This document shows positions 1 to 6,766 of a DNA stretch of 8,295 bases, one piece after another; position 1 is the first letter of the stretch; every line of letters begins with the position of its first letter. The stretch is from Gammaproteobacteria bacterium (GTDB lineage Bacteria; Pseudomonadota; Gammaproteobacteria; UBA9214). The notes beneath the pieces are model-generated. The model did no database searches. It was not told where the DNA came from and worked only from the letters and a program-made list of their open reading frames with translations. The stretch spans positions 1 through 8,295 of the forward strand of contig JAOUCV010000082.1 in NCBI GenBank assembly GCA_029859555.1, given 5' to 3'. Made by a program: the position numbers and the translations under genes.

Positions 1-459
1 ACCGGAAGAGCCGCCCGGTACCGTGGCGGCATCCCAGGGATTTTTCACCGCCCCGTAAAAACTGGTTTCATTGGAAGAACCCATGGCGAATTCATCCATG
101 TTGGTCTTGCCCACCATCACCGCACCGGCTTCAAGCAGTTTCCGGGTAACGGTCGCATCATACGGAGCAATAAAGTTATCCAGCATTTTTGAACCGCAAC
201 TGGTCTTCACACCAAGGGTACAGAAGATGTCCTTGTGCGCGAACGGAATACCGGTCAGCGGTCCGGCAGTACCCGCCTTGATGCGTGCATCGGCCGCCTG
301 TGCCGCAGCCAGCGCCTGCTGCTCCACAACGGTAACGAAACTGTTGAGCTCGCCGTCATATTTGCTGATGCGATCCAGGCAGGCGCGCGTCAGCTCTACA
401 CTGGAGCAGCGGCCTTTGTGCAAATCAGCTGATAATTCAACAAGGGTTTTCTGGTGCAT
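1..459 (-). CDS. gatA: Asp-tRNA(Asn)/Glu-tRNA(Gln) amidotransferase subunit A, N-terminal part (cut by window edge)
   Basis: GatA is the amidase subunit of GatCAB. It frees ammonia from glutamine so that misacylated Glu-tRNA(Gln) or Asp-tRNA(Asn) can be amidated in the cytoplasm. The visible 153 residues begin [10 protein letters not shown] and contain the amidase-signature lysine in [10 protein letters not shown] (Lys76), the [13 protein letters not shown] motif, and the start of the Gly/Ser-rich signature, PGGSSG, where the window ends. The catalytic Ser-cisSer-Lys triad is known for this family. Here Lys76 and the first signature serines (151-152) are seen, while the nucleophilic serine lies beyond the edge. 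The ATG at 457-459 fits the usual GatA N-terminus, and only a weak Shine-Dalgarno (CGGA) lies upstream. It sits 87 bases downstream of gatC on the same strand and is almost certainly co-transcribed. The 3' two-thirds of the gene is missing only because of the window border. Confidence 0.96.
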   Translation of the reverse strand, partial: MHQKTLVELSADLHKGRCSSVELTRACLDRISKYDGELNSFVTVVEQQALAAAQAADARIKAGTAGPLTGIPFAHKDIFCTLGVKTSCGSKMLDNFIAPYDATVTRKLLEAGAVMVGKTNMDEFAMGSSNETSFYGAVKNPWDAATVPGGSSG

Positions 460-505
460 AGGTATTTATATCCGGTTCAGTCTTTTCAGCTTGCGTGCGG
501 CGTCA

Positions 506-535
506 GGCCGGCCTCCCGGCCGATGTTGTTTTTTT
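506..535 (+). terminator. Hairpin with T-run between gatC and gatA, plus-strand orientation
   Basis: GGCCGG (506-511) pairs perfectly with CCGGCC (516-521) around a four-base loop, and after a short spacer the plus strand has seven T (529-535). Read on the plus strand this resembles a factor-independent terminator, but gatC and gatA are transcribed on the minus strand, where the T-run becomes A-rich sequence before the stem. For gat mRNA it would therefore be a plain intercistronic stem-loop. On the other strand it could stop antisense transcripts coming out of gatA. Function is inferred only. Confidence 0.35.
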
Positions 536-546
536 GCCGGTGAAAG

Positions 547-834
547 CTATTCGATCACCTGCGGGACAAGATACAGTCCGGATTCAGTTTCCGGCGCAAC
601 CTTTTGGAAATTATCACGATTATCCGTCTCGCTTACGGCATCCGGACGCAGGCGCTGGGTCGCTTCCAGCGGATGAGCCAGCGGCTCCACACCCGCGGTG
701 TCGACCGCGTTCAACTGCTCGACGAAGGCCAGGATGTCCGACAGGTTGCGGGAATACTCCGGTATGTCGTCGGCATTAATACCAAGTCTCGCCAGGTGGG
801 CAATTTTCTTAATCTCAGCTGCATCAAGGCTCAT
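547..834 (-). CDS. gatC: Asp-tRNA(Asn)/Glu-tRNA(Gln) amidotransferase subunit C
   Basis: GatC is the small subunit that wraps around and stabilises GatA and GatB in the amidotransferase complex. The 95-residue product has the normal family length. It begins with the typical [19 protein letters not shown] helix, and the middle carries [21 protein letters not shown], the conserved GatC segment. The C-terminus has [13 protein letters not shown] and ends [10 protein letters not shown], like most proteobacterial GatCs. The start at 832-834 is preceded by GGGG five bases upstream, a serviceable ribosome-binding site. It is the first gene of a leftward gatC-gatA operon transcribed divergently from mreB; gatB probably follows outside the window. 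Its presence implies indirect synthesis of Gln-tRNA, Asn-tRNA or both (inference from the family). Nothing about the protein is unusual. Confidence 0.97.
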   Translation of the reverse strand: MSLDAAEIKKIAHLARLGINADDIPEYSRNLSDILAFVEQLNAVDTAGVEPLAHPLEATQRLRPDAVSETDNRDNFQKVAPETESGLYLVPQVIE

Positions 835-1031
835 GGTGACCCCGTTGTCGGTTGATCGCGCTTAAAAAACAGGGGCGCAACGGTAGCACAATCTATAATC
901 AAGGACATCTCCACCTTCAGGCTGTCCGGCATTATCCCGAGACGATTTCCGGCGTATTTCCTTGCCCCAAACGTCCCTCGTTGTTAGATTACCCGCTTCC
1001 TTTTTGACAGACCCTCACGGATCCGTATTGA
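835..1031. promoter_or_regulatory. Divergent gatC / mreB intergenic promoter region
   Basis: This 197-base gap between two outward-facing genes must hold promoters for both. For mreB, the best sigma70 match is listed separately at 962-990. A perfect TATAAT on the plus strand at 894-899 has no recognisable -35 element at 16-18 bases. The same AT-rich spot read on the minus strand gives TATAGA (898-893) followed by a TGTGCTACC stretch, and may be the -10 region for gatC, but again without a good -35. No operator-like palindrome, riboswitch fold or small reading frame is evident. Confidence 0.5.
962..990 (+). promoter_or_regulatory. Candidate sigma70 promoter of the mreB operon (extended -10)
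   Basis: The -35-like TTGCCC at 962-967 (four of six consensus bases) is followed by exactly 17 bases and then TAGATT at 985-990 (four of six). The -10 is preceded by TGT at 982-984, which makes an extended -10. Transcription would begin near 997 and give a leader of about 35 bases before mreB. Spacing and the extended -10 make this the most convincing plus-strand promoter in the gap. It has not been tested, and other sites could be used. Confidence 0.42.
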
Positions 1032-2081
<1,050 letters not shown>

Positions 2082-2121
2082 AACCAGCACACCAGCCAGC
2101 AGTTCCGTATTTTATTTAACC

Positions 2122-2192
2122 GTCGCGGAAGCACACGTAAACATTTCAGTTAATATTTTTTTCTTGCGTGTTTTTCCGTGTGCTTCCGTGGC
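2122..2192 (+). repeat. Long inverted repeat / mRNA hairpin between mreB and mreC
   Basis: A perfect 12-base arm, cggaagcacacg at 2126-2137, is complementary to cgtgtgcttccg at 2177-2188. Pairing continues outward by C2124-G2190 and G2122-C2192 with G-U wobbles between, and inward by AAA 2139-2141 with TTT 2173-2175 and A2143-T2171, giving an interrupted stem of about 22 pairs around a 27-base loop (2144-2170). The arms are made of degenerate 10-base units: 2161-2170, 2171-2180 and 2181-2190 read TTCTTGCGTG, TTTTTCCGTG and TGCTTCCGTG, with two inverted units at 2124-2143. No T-run follows the right arm directly, so it is not a textbook terminator. Attenuation, RNase processing, 3'-end protection of mreB mRNA, or a dispersed intergenic repeat are all possible. 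Confidence 0.7.
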
Positions 2193-2267
2193 AGAATATC
2201 CCTTCTTTATTCAGGCTGAACCAGCAACAGCAACAGTGCGCCTGCCTGCTTAACACCACTGTCTTAC

Positions 2268-2271
2268 GGGG
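2268..2271 (+). promoter_or_regulatory. Shine-Dalgarno-like GGGG before the proposed AUC start of mreC
   Basis: The GGGG of ACGGGG lies six bases before the ATC at 2278-2280, a normal Shine-Dalgarno distance. The gatC start in this window uses a comparable GGGG five bases from its ATG. There is no better purine-rich element before the GTG at 2326, where the upstream stretch reads ACGACACGTCTGATC. This supports initiation at 2278 over 2326, although the match to the anti-Shine-Dalgarno is only moderate. Confidence 0.45.
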
Positions 2272-2277
2272 TTCCCG

Positions 2278-3246
2278 ATCAAGCTAATCTTTACACAAGG
2301 TCCGTCAATCACGACACGTCTGATCGTGCTGGTAGCCTTTTCTGCAGTAATCATGGTGATGGACCACAAGTACAAGAGCCTGGAGTCGGTGCGCGATACA
2401 CTGTCGGTACTCGTCTACCCGATACAAATGAGTGTTGAGCTGCCGGGTTCCCTCTCCGACTGGTTCAGCGAATCACTGGCGACACGCCGCGAACTACAGG
2501 AAGAAGTCGACAGCCTGCGCACCCAGCAAATCATACAAAAGGCACAGATGCAGAAACTGGCCGCACTTGAAACAGAAAACATTCGGTTGCGGGAATTACT
2601 GGATTCCTCTTTTGAAATCGGCGAAAGAGTGCTGATTGCAGAACTGATGTCGGTCAACCTTGACCCCTACAAGCACCAGATCGTTATTAACCGGGGAGAA
2701 TTGCACAACGTCTATCCAGGTCAGCCGCTGGTCGACGCCAACGGCGTCATGGGGCAAATCGTACATGCAGGACCGTACACCTCCACCGCCATACTTATCA
2801 CCGACACATCTCACGCCATACCGATCCAGGTGAACCGCAACGGCCTGCGCTCGATTGCGCTCGGCAGTGGCGCCATTAACCGCCTGGAGCTTCCCTATAT
2901 ACCGAACAGCGCAGACATCCAGGCCGGCGACCTGCTGACGACATCCGGACTGGGCGGCCGCTTCCCGCCCGGATACCCGGTCGCCACCGTGGTAACGGTC
3001 GAACATGATCCGGGCAATGCCTTCGCCAAGGTGATCGCGACGCCGCTTGCTCACCTGGACCGCAGTCGCGAGGTATTGCTGGTATGGCCGAACGTCGCCG
3101 TTATCGAAGAGATATCCGAAAACATTCCTGTTGAGGAAATCGTCACCACAGATGAAACAACTGACAGCAGCGAAACAACTGCCGACAATGTGGAAACAGA
3201 CAGCAGCAGTGAAACCGCTATCGAAAGCGCGGCGGAAACACCATGA
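2278..3246 (+). CDS. mreC: Rod shape-determining protein MreC, apparent AUC start
   Basis: MreC is a bitopic inner-membrane protein whose periplasmic part contacts PBP2 and activates RodA-PBP2. From 2278 the product is 322 residues. The N-terminus IKLIFTQGPS aligns residue for residue with E. coli MKPIFSRGPS, which places an ATC codon at the initiator position. A membrane segment covers about 15-28, a coiled coil about 66-108, and the beta-barrel domain about 115-270, with DPYKHQIVINRG, PIQVNRNGLR and GDLLTTSGLGGRFPPGYPVA. A 46-residue acidic tail (277-322) holds 15 Asp/Glu and no Lys/Arg. Back to the stop at 2251-2253 there is no in-frame ATG, GTG or TTG before the GTG at 2326. Starting at that GTG (306 residues) would leave only about 12 hydrophobic residues of the anchor. 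The stop overlaps the mreD start (ATGA). Identity is certain; the start is uncertain. Confidence 0.95.
   Translation: MKLIFTQGPSITTRLIVLVAFSAVIMVMDHKYKSLESVRDTLSVLVYPIQMSVELPGSLSDWFSESLATRRELQEEVDSLRTQQIIQKAQMQKLAALETENIRLRELLDSSFEIGERVLIAELMSVNLDPYKHQIVINRGELHNVYPGQPLVDANGVMGQIVHAGPYTSTAILITDTSHAIPIQVNRNGLRSIALGSGAINRLELPYIPNSADIQAGDLLTTSGLGGRFPPGYPVATVVTVEHDPGNAFAKVIATPLAHLDRSREVLLVWPNVAVIEEISENIPVEEIVTTDETTDSSETTADNVETDSSSETAIESAAETP
3154..3210 (+). repeat. Degenerate 18-21 base repeats in the mreC tail
   Basis: GAAACAACTG occurs at 3154-3163 and again at 3172-3181, exactly 18 bases apart, and a related GGAAACAGACAGCAGCAG follows at 3192-3209. The repeats encode the Glu/Thr/Ser/Asp-rich end of MreC (ETTDSS, ETTADN, ETDSSS). 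They look like slippage-prone low-complexity coding DNA that can lengthen or shorten the tail by whole codons without a frameshift. Confidence 0.6.
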
Positions 3247-3731
3247 TTACCGGCAAACGCCACGGTGGTGGCGTCATCCTGCTGACATTTATCGCCGCAC
3301 TGCTGCTGACCGTCATCCCGCTGCCCGACTGGGCCCGCTATCTGCGCCCGGACTGGGTTGGACTGGTACTGATTTACTGGTGTATGGCGCTGCCGGACCG
3401 GGTTGGCGTTACCACCGGCTGGTTCATGGGACTAATGGTCGACCTGCTGACCGGCACCGTGCTGGGTCAACATGCAGTTTCACTGACAGTGGTTGCCTAT
3501 CTGACACTGAAGTTTCATCAACGACTGCGACTGTTCCCGCTAACGCAACAGGCAATGACTGTGCTGGTACTGCTGATCCTGCACCAGTTACTGGCCCTGT
3601 GGATCAGCCGCATCATCGGCCGGCCTGCTGCACCCTGGTTTTTCTGGATGCCGTCCGTGCTTGGCATGCTGATCTGGCCACTGGTATATTCCCTGCTGCG
3701 CGGCATTCGTCGCGGCTTCCGGGTTAACTAG
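3243..3731 (+). CDS. mreD: Rod shape-determining membrane protein MreD
   Basis: MreD is a small polytopic inner-membrane protein of the elongation complex that works with MreC to control RodA-PBP2. The product is 162 residues, the same length class as E. coli MreD. Hydrophobic segments lie near residues 9-27, 38-50, 55-70, 74-90, 103-122 and 131-152. The conserved MreD core is visible as GWFMGLMVDLLTGTVLGQHA (59-78), followed by a VVAYLTLKF segment, and the C-terminus is basic (RGIRRGFRVN), consistent with a cytoplasmic end. The ATG overlaps the mreC stop by four bases, so translation is probably coupled, with a weak upstream CGGAAA. mrdA begins 10 bases after the stop. I see no abnormality. 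Confidence 0.95.
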   Translation: MITGKRHGGGVILLTFIAALLLTVIPLPDWARYLRPDWVGLVLIYWCMALPDRVGVTTGWFMGLMVDLLTGTVLGQHAVSLTVVAYLTLKFHQRLRLFPLTQQAMTVLVLLILHQLLALWISRIIGRPAAPWFFWMPSVLGMLIWPLVYSLLRGIRRGFRVN

Positions 3732-3741
3732 GCATTACAGC

Positions 3742-5592
3742 ATGCTGGGCCGGGTACACCTAAAAGACCACCTGTTCGAAACCCGTCTTATCACGAACCG
3801 GGCAATCCTGCTGCTGGTGGCAGGCGGACTGCTGCTATCGATACTGCTGGTGCGGCTGTTGTACCTGCAAGTCGTTTCACATGAACACTACACCACGCTC
3901 TCGGAAGACAACCGGGTAAAGCTGCAACCCTTGCCGCCGAATCGCGGGCTGATCTTTGACCGCAATGGCATCCTGCTGGCCGAAAACATGCCTTCCTACC
4001 GTCTGGAGATTACGCCCGAGCAGGTAGACGACATGGGCGCCACGCTGGGCGCACTGGAAGACATTATCGAGATTCGCAACACTGACCGCAGTCGCTTCGA
4101 AAAACTGCTGGCCCGAAAACCACGCTTTGAAGCGGTACCGTTGCGCTTCCATCTCAATGATGAAGAGGTCGCACGTTTTTCTGTTAACCGTCACCGTTTC
4201 CCAGGCGTCGATATCACAGCCGGCCTGGCACGACATTATCCGCAAGGTCCACTTGCGGTGCATGCACTCGGCTACGTCGGTCGTATCGATGAAAAGGCAC
4301 TCAAGGTACTCGATAGCTCCAATTATCGCGGCACCTCGCATGTCGGCAAAAACGGTATCGAGAAAACCTACGAAGATCTGCTGCATGGCAAGGTCGGCCT
4401 GCAACAGGTTGAAACCACCGCGCAGGGGCGCATCATCCGCGTACTCAAGCGTACCCCGCCGGTTTCCGGCAGCAACCTTTACCTGACCATTGATTCGCAT
4501 GTGCAAAAGGCTGCGGAACAGGCGTTTGCTGATTTCTCCGGATCCGCCATTGCCATGGACCCGAACAACGGCGATATCCTCGCCTTTGTCAGCAAGCCTA
4601 CCTACGACCCGAACCCGTTTGTAAACGGCATCGACTATGACGCCTATGCCGCACTGAGAAACAATGACAAGGAACCGTTGTTCAACCGTGCACTGCGCGG
4701 GCAGTACCCGCCCGGCTCCACGGTGAAGCCGTTCATGGGACTGGCCGGACTGGAAACGGGCATCACCAGCGAACATTCAAAGACCTATTGTCCGGGTTTT
4801 TACATGCTGCCTGGCAAGGATCGCAAATACCGCGACTGGAAACGTACCGGGCATGGCACTGTCGATTTAAACAGCGCCATCACCCAGTCCTGCGACGTTT
4901 ATTTCTACGACCTCGCCCAGTCCATGGGCATTGACCGTATTCATGATTACCTGCAGCATTTTGGTTTTGGCAAGGCAGCGGGCATCGACATCCAGGGAGA
5001 ACTTCCCGGACTGCTACCCTCGAAAGAATGGAAACGCAGTCGCCGCGACCAACCCTGGTTTCCGGGCGAGACCATCATCACCGGTATTGGCCAGGGTTTC
5101 TTCCTGGTCACACCGATACAACTCGCCGTTGCCACCGCAGCACTGGCAAATGGCGGCCAGATGCTAAAACCACAAATCGTGCATGCCGAACAGGAAGCAG
5201 AAAGTGACGAGCTGCAGCCACACCATCCACAGGTACTTGAGACGTTAACAATCGGTGAACAACAACACTGGGATATGGTAATCCATGCCATGACCGACGT
5301 CGTCCACGGCGCCCGCGGCACGGCCCGCAGCATCGGCAAGGACAGCCCCTATATGATCGCCGGAAAGACAGGCACTGCACAGGTATTCGGACTGAAGGAA
5401 GAAGAAAAATATGACGCGGATGCCATTGCCGAGAAACTCCGTGACCACGCTCTGTTCATTGCCTTTGCACCGCTTGATGACCCCAAAATTGCAGTCGCTG
5501 TGATTGTCGAGAACGGTGGTGGCGGTGGCTCGGTGGCGGCACCGATTGCACGCACCATTATGGATGCCTACCTGGGGAAACCGACGCCATGA
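3742..5592 (+). CDS. mrdA: Penicillin-binding protein 2, elongation-specific transpeptidase
   Basis: PBP2 cross-links nascent peptidoglycan made by RodA during side-wall growth and is the target of mecillinam. The 616-residue protein (E. coli 633) has one membrane anchor at about 21-43. The pedestal domain contains NRGLIFDRNGILLAEN (67-82), FPGVDI (153-158) and GYVGRIDEKAL (177-187). The transpeptidase domain carries the active-site serine in STVK (326-329), SCD (383-385) as the second motif, and KTG in AGKTGTAQVFG (542-544); E. coli PBP2 has KSG there, and KTG is the common form in the superfamily. YRDWKRTGHG and GIGQGFFLVTPIQ are also PBP2-typical. The ATG is ten bases after mreD with AGG 3730-3732 as a weak ribosome-binding site overlapping the mreD stop. 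The stop overlaps the rodA start by four bases, matching the obligate RodA-PBP2 pairing. Confidence 0.98.
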   Translation: MLGRVHLKDHLFETRLITNRAILLLVAGGLLLSILLVRLLYLQVVSHEHYTTLSEDNRVKLQPLPPNRGLIFDRNGILLAENMPSYRLEITPEQVDDMGATLGALEDIIEIRNTDRSRFEKLLARKPRFEAVPLRFHLNDEEVARFSVNRHRFPGVDITAGLARHYPQGPLAVHALGYVGRIDEKALKVLDSSNYRGTSHVGKNGIEKTYEDLLHGKVGLQQVETTAQGRIIRVLKRTPPVSGSNLYLTIDSHVQKAAEQAFADFSGSAIAMDPNNGDILAFVSKPTYDPNPFVNGIDYDAYAALRNNDKEPLFNRALRGQYPPGSTVKPFMGLAGLETGITSEHSKTYCPGFYMLPGKDRKYRDWKRTGHGTVDLNSAITQSCDVYFYDLAQSMGIDRIHDYLQHFGFGKAAGIDIQGELPGLLPSKEWKRSRRDQPWFPGETIITGIGQGFFLVTPIQLAVATAALANGGQMLKPQIVHAEQEAESDELQPHHPQVLETLTIGEQQHWDMVIHAMTDVVHGARGTARSIGKDSPYMIAGKTGTAQVFGLKEEEKYDADAIAEKLRDHALFIAFAPLDDPKIAVAVIVENGGGGGSVAAPIARTIMDAYLGKPTP

Positions 5593-6713
5593 GCATGATT
5601 CTGTCTCCGCACCGCGAGGATGCCAGTCAGCGCGGCTGGCAATACCGTCTGCACATCGATGTGCCGCTGCTGATTACACTGGTCGCCGTTTCTGCCCTCG
5701 GACTGATCGTACTCTACAGTGCCGGCGGCGGTGACATTGAACTGGTCGAACGCCAGCTGGTGCGTCTCGGCATTGCCTACACCTGTATGCTGGTGGTGGC
5801 GCAGTTTCCGCCACGCCTGTTGCAACGACTGACACCGTGGTTGTTTGTTACCGGCATCCTGTTTTTGCTGGCGGTTCTGGTCGGCGGTGAGGCCAGCGGT
5901 GGTGCGCAACGCTGGCTCAACCTGTACGTGGTGCGTTTCCAGCCTTCGGAGATGATGAAGCTGGCGGTACCCATGATGGTCGCATGGTACCTCGCGGACA
6001 CGCGCCTGCCACCGAACCGCCGGCAGTTACTGGCTGCGGCCATCCTGATCGCGGTTCCCATGCTGATGATCGCCAGGCAACCGGACCTGGGCACCGCGCT
6101 GCTGATCGCCAGCTCGGGGATATTCGTGGTATTCCTCGCCGGCCTGCAATGGCGGCTGCTGGCGTTTTTCAGCGTGCTGGTTGCTGCTGCCGCCCCCCTG
6201 ATATGGCACTTCATGCGTGACTACCAGCGGCAGCGTGTTATGACCCTGCTGAATCCCGAAAGTGACCCGCTGGGTTCCGGCTACCACATTATCCAGTCAA
6301 AAATCGCCATCGGTTCCGGTGGCCTGTTCGGCAAAGGCTGGATGAACGGTACCCAGTCACAACTGAATTTTCTGCCGGAGCGCTCAACCGACTTCATCTT
6401 TGCGGTACTCGGTGAGGAATTCGGCTTTTTCGGCATCCTGCTGCTATTCGCCTTCTATACCATCATTGTCATACGCGGCATCATGATCTCGATCCAGGCG
6501 CAGGACACCTATACCCGGCTGCTGGCCGGCAGCGTTGCGATGACTTTCTGCGTGTACTTTATTGTCAACACCGGCATGGTCACCGGCGTGTTGCCGGTGG
6601 TTGGCTTACCCTTGCCCATGATCAGTTACGGCGGCACATCCATTGTCACCCTGATGGCCGGATTTGGTATCCTGATGTCGATACAGACCCACAGGAAATT
6701 ACTACCTACCTGA
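5589..6713 (+). CDS. rodA: SEDS peptidoglycan glycosyltransferase RodA
   Basis: RodA polymerises lipid II into glycan strands for cell elongation, partnered by PBP2. The 374-residue protein (E. coli 370) shows the SEDS pattern of about ten membrane helices. Diagnostic segments include VRFQPSEMMKLAVP (115-128) with Glu121, RQPDLGTALL (163-172), DYQRQRVMTLLNPESDPLG (211-229), YHIIQSKIAIGSGG (232-245), and PERSTDFIFAV (263-273) with the essential aspartate at 268. PLPMISYGGTS (341-351) and the C-terminal MSIQTHRK are also classical. The ATG at 5589 overlaps the mrdA stop as ATGA, and GGGGA lies about ten bases upstream. A second ATG at 5595 is possible but makes little difference. The 53-base gap before mltB has no terminator-like stem. 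Confidence 0.98.
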   Translation: MSMILSPHREDASQRGWQYRLHIDVPLLITLVAVSALGLIVLYSAGGGDIELVERQLVRLGIAYTCMLVVAQFPPRLLQRLTPWLFVTGILFLLAVLVGGEASGGAQRWLNLYVVRFQPSEMMKLAVPMMVAWYLADTRLPPNRRQLLAAAILIAVPMLMIARQPDLGTALLIASSGIFVVFLAGLQWRLLAFFSVLVAAAAPLIWHFMRDYQRQRVMTLLNPESDPLGSGYHIIQSKIAIGSGGLFGKGWMNGTQSQLNFLPERSTDFIFAVLGEEFGFFGILLLFAFYTIIVIRGIMISIQAQDTYTRLLAGSVAMTFCVYFIVNTGMVTGVLPVVGLPLPMISYGGTSIVTLMAGFGILMSIQTHRKLLPT

Positions 6714-6725
6714 GGGCGCATTCGA

Positions 6726-6734
6726 TGCTAGAAT
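6726..6734 (+). promoter_or_regulatory. Candidate extended -10 promoter upstream of mltB
   Basis: TGC-TAGAAT at 6726-6734 is an extended -10 with five of six consensus bases, in the short rodA-mltB gap. The hexamer 17 bases upstream (6706-6711, CTACCT) is a poor -35, which extended -10 promoters can tolerate. Transcription would begin around 6741, giving a leader of about 26 bases with the mltB Shine-Dalgarno AAGGA at 6753-6757. It could supply mltB-rlpA independently of the main operon promoter. Confidence 0.35.
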
Positions 6735-6766
6735 GTGCCGGAAACCTGAACGAAGGAAACTGGTAA

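Noticed and set aside
71..676. Plus-strand open frame across gatA and gatC
   Set aside because: It runs antisense to two well-supported gat genes and through their spacer hairpin; composition is unlike a real protein.
894..899. Perfect TATAAT on the plus strand between gatC and mreB
   Set aside because: No -35-like hexamer lies 16-18 bases upstream (GC-rich AGGGGC region) and no TG extension precedes it. I kept it only as a note in the intergenic region.
1004..1009. Perfect -35 hexamer TTGACA just before mreB
   Set aside because: A -10 at 16-18 bases would fall on 1026-1033 (TATTGA at best) and start transcription inside the mreB coding region, removing the start codon. The extended -10 promoter at 962-990 fits better.
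2222..2236. CAGCAACAGCAACAG triplet repeat before mreC
   Set aside because: Too short and simple to be assigned a function; probably chance low complexity.
2326..3246. mreC starting at the GTG at 2326
   Set aside because: It would lose 16 conserved residues and part of the only membrane segment, and it has no Shine-Dalgarno; the frame with homology extends to 2278.
3877..4776. Long minus-strand open frame opposite mrdA
   Set aside because: It lies wholly within the clear PBP2 coding region, its translation resembles no protein family, and the open length follows from codon bias of the real gene.
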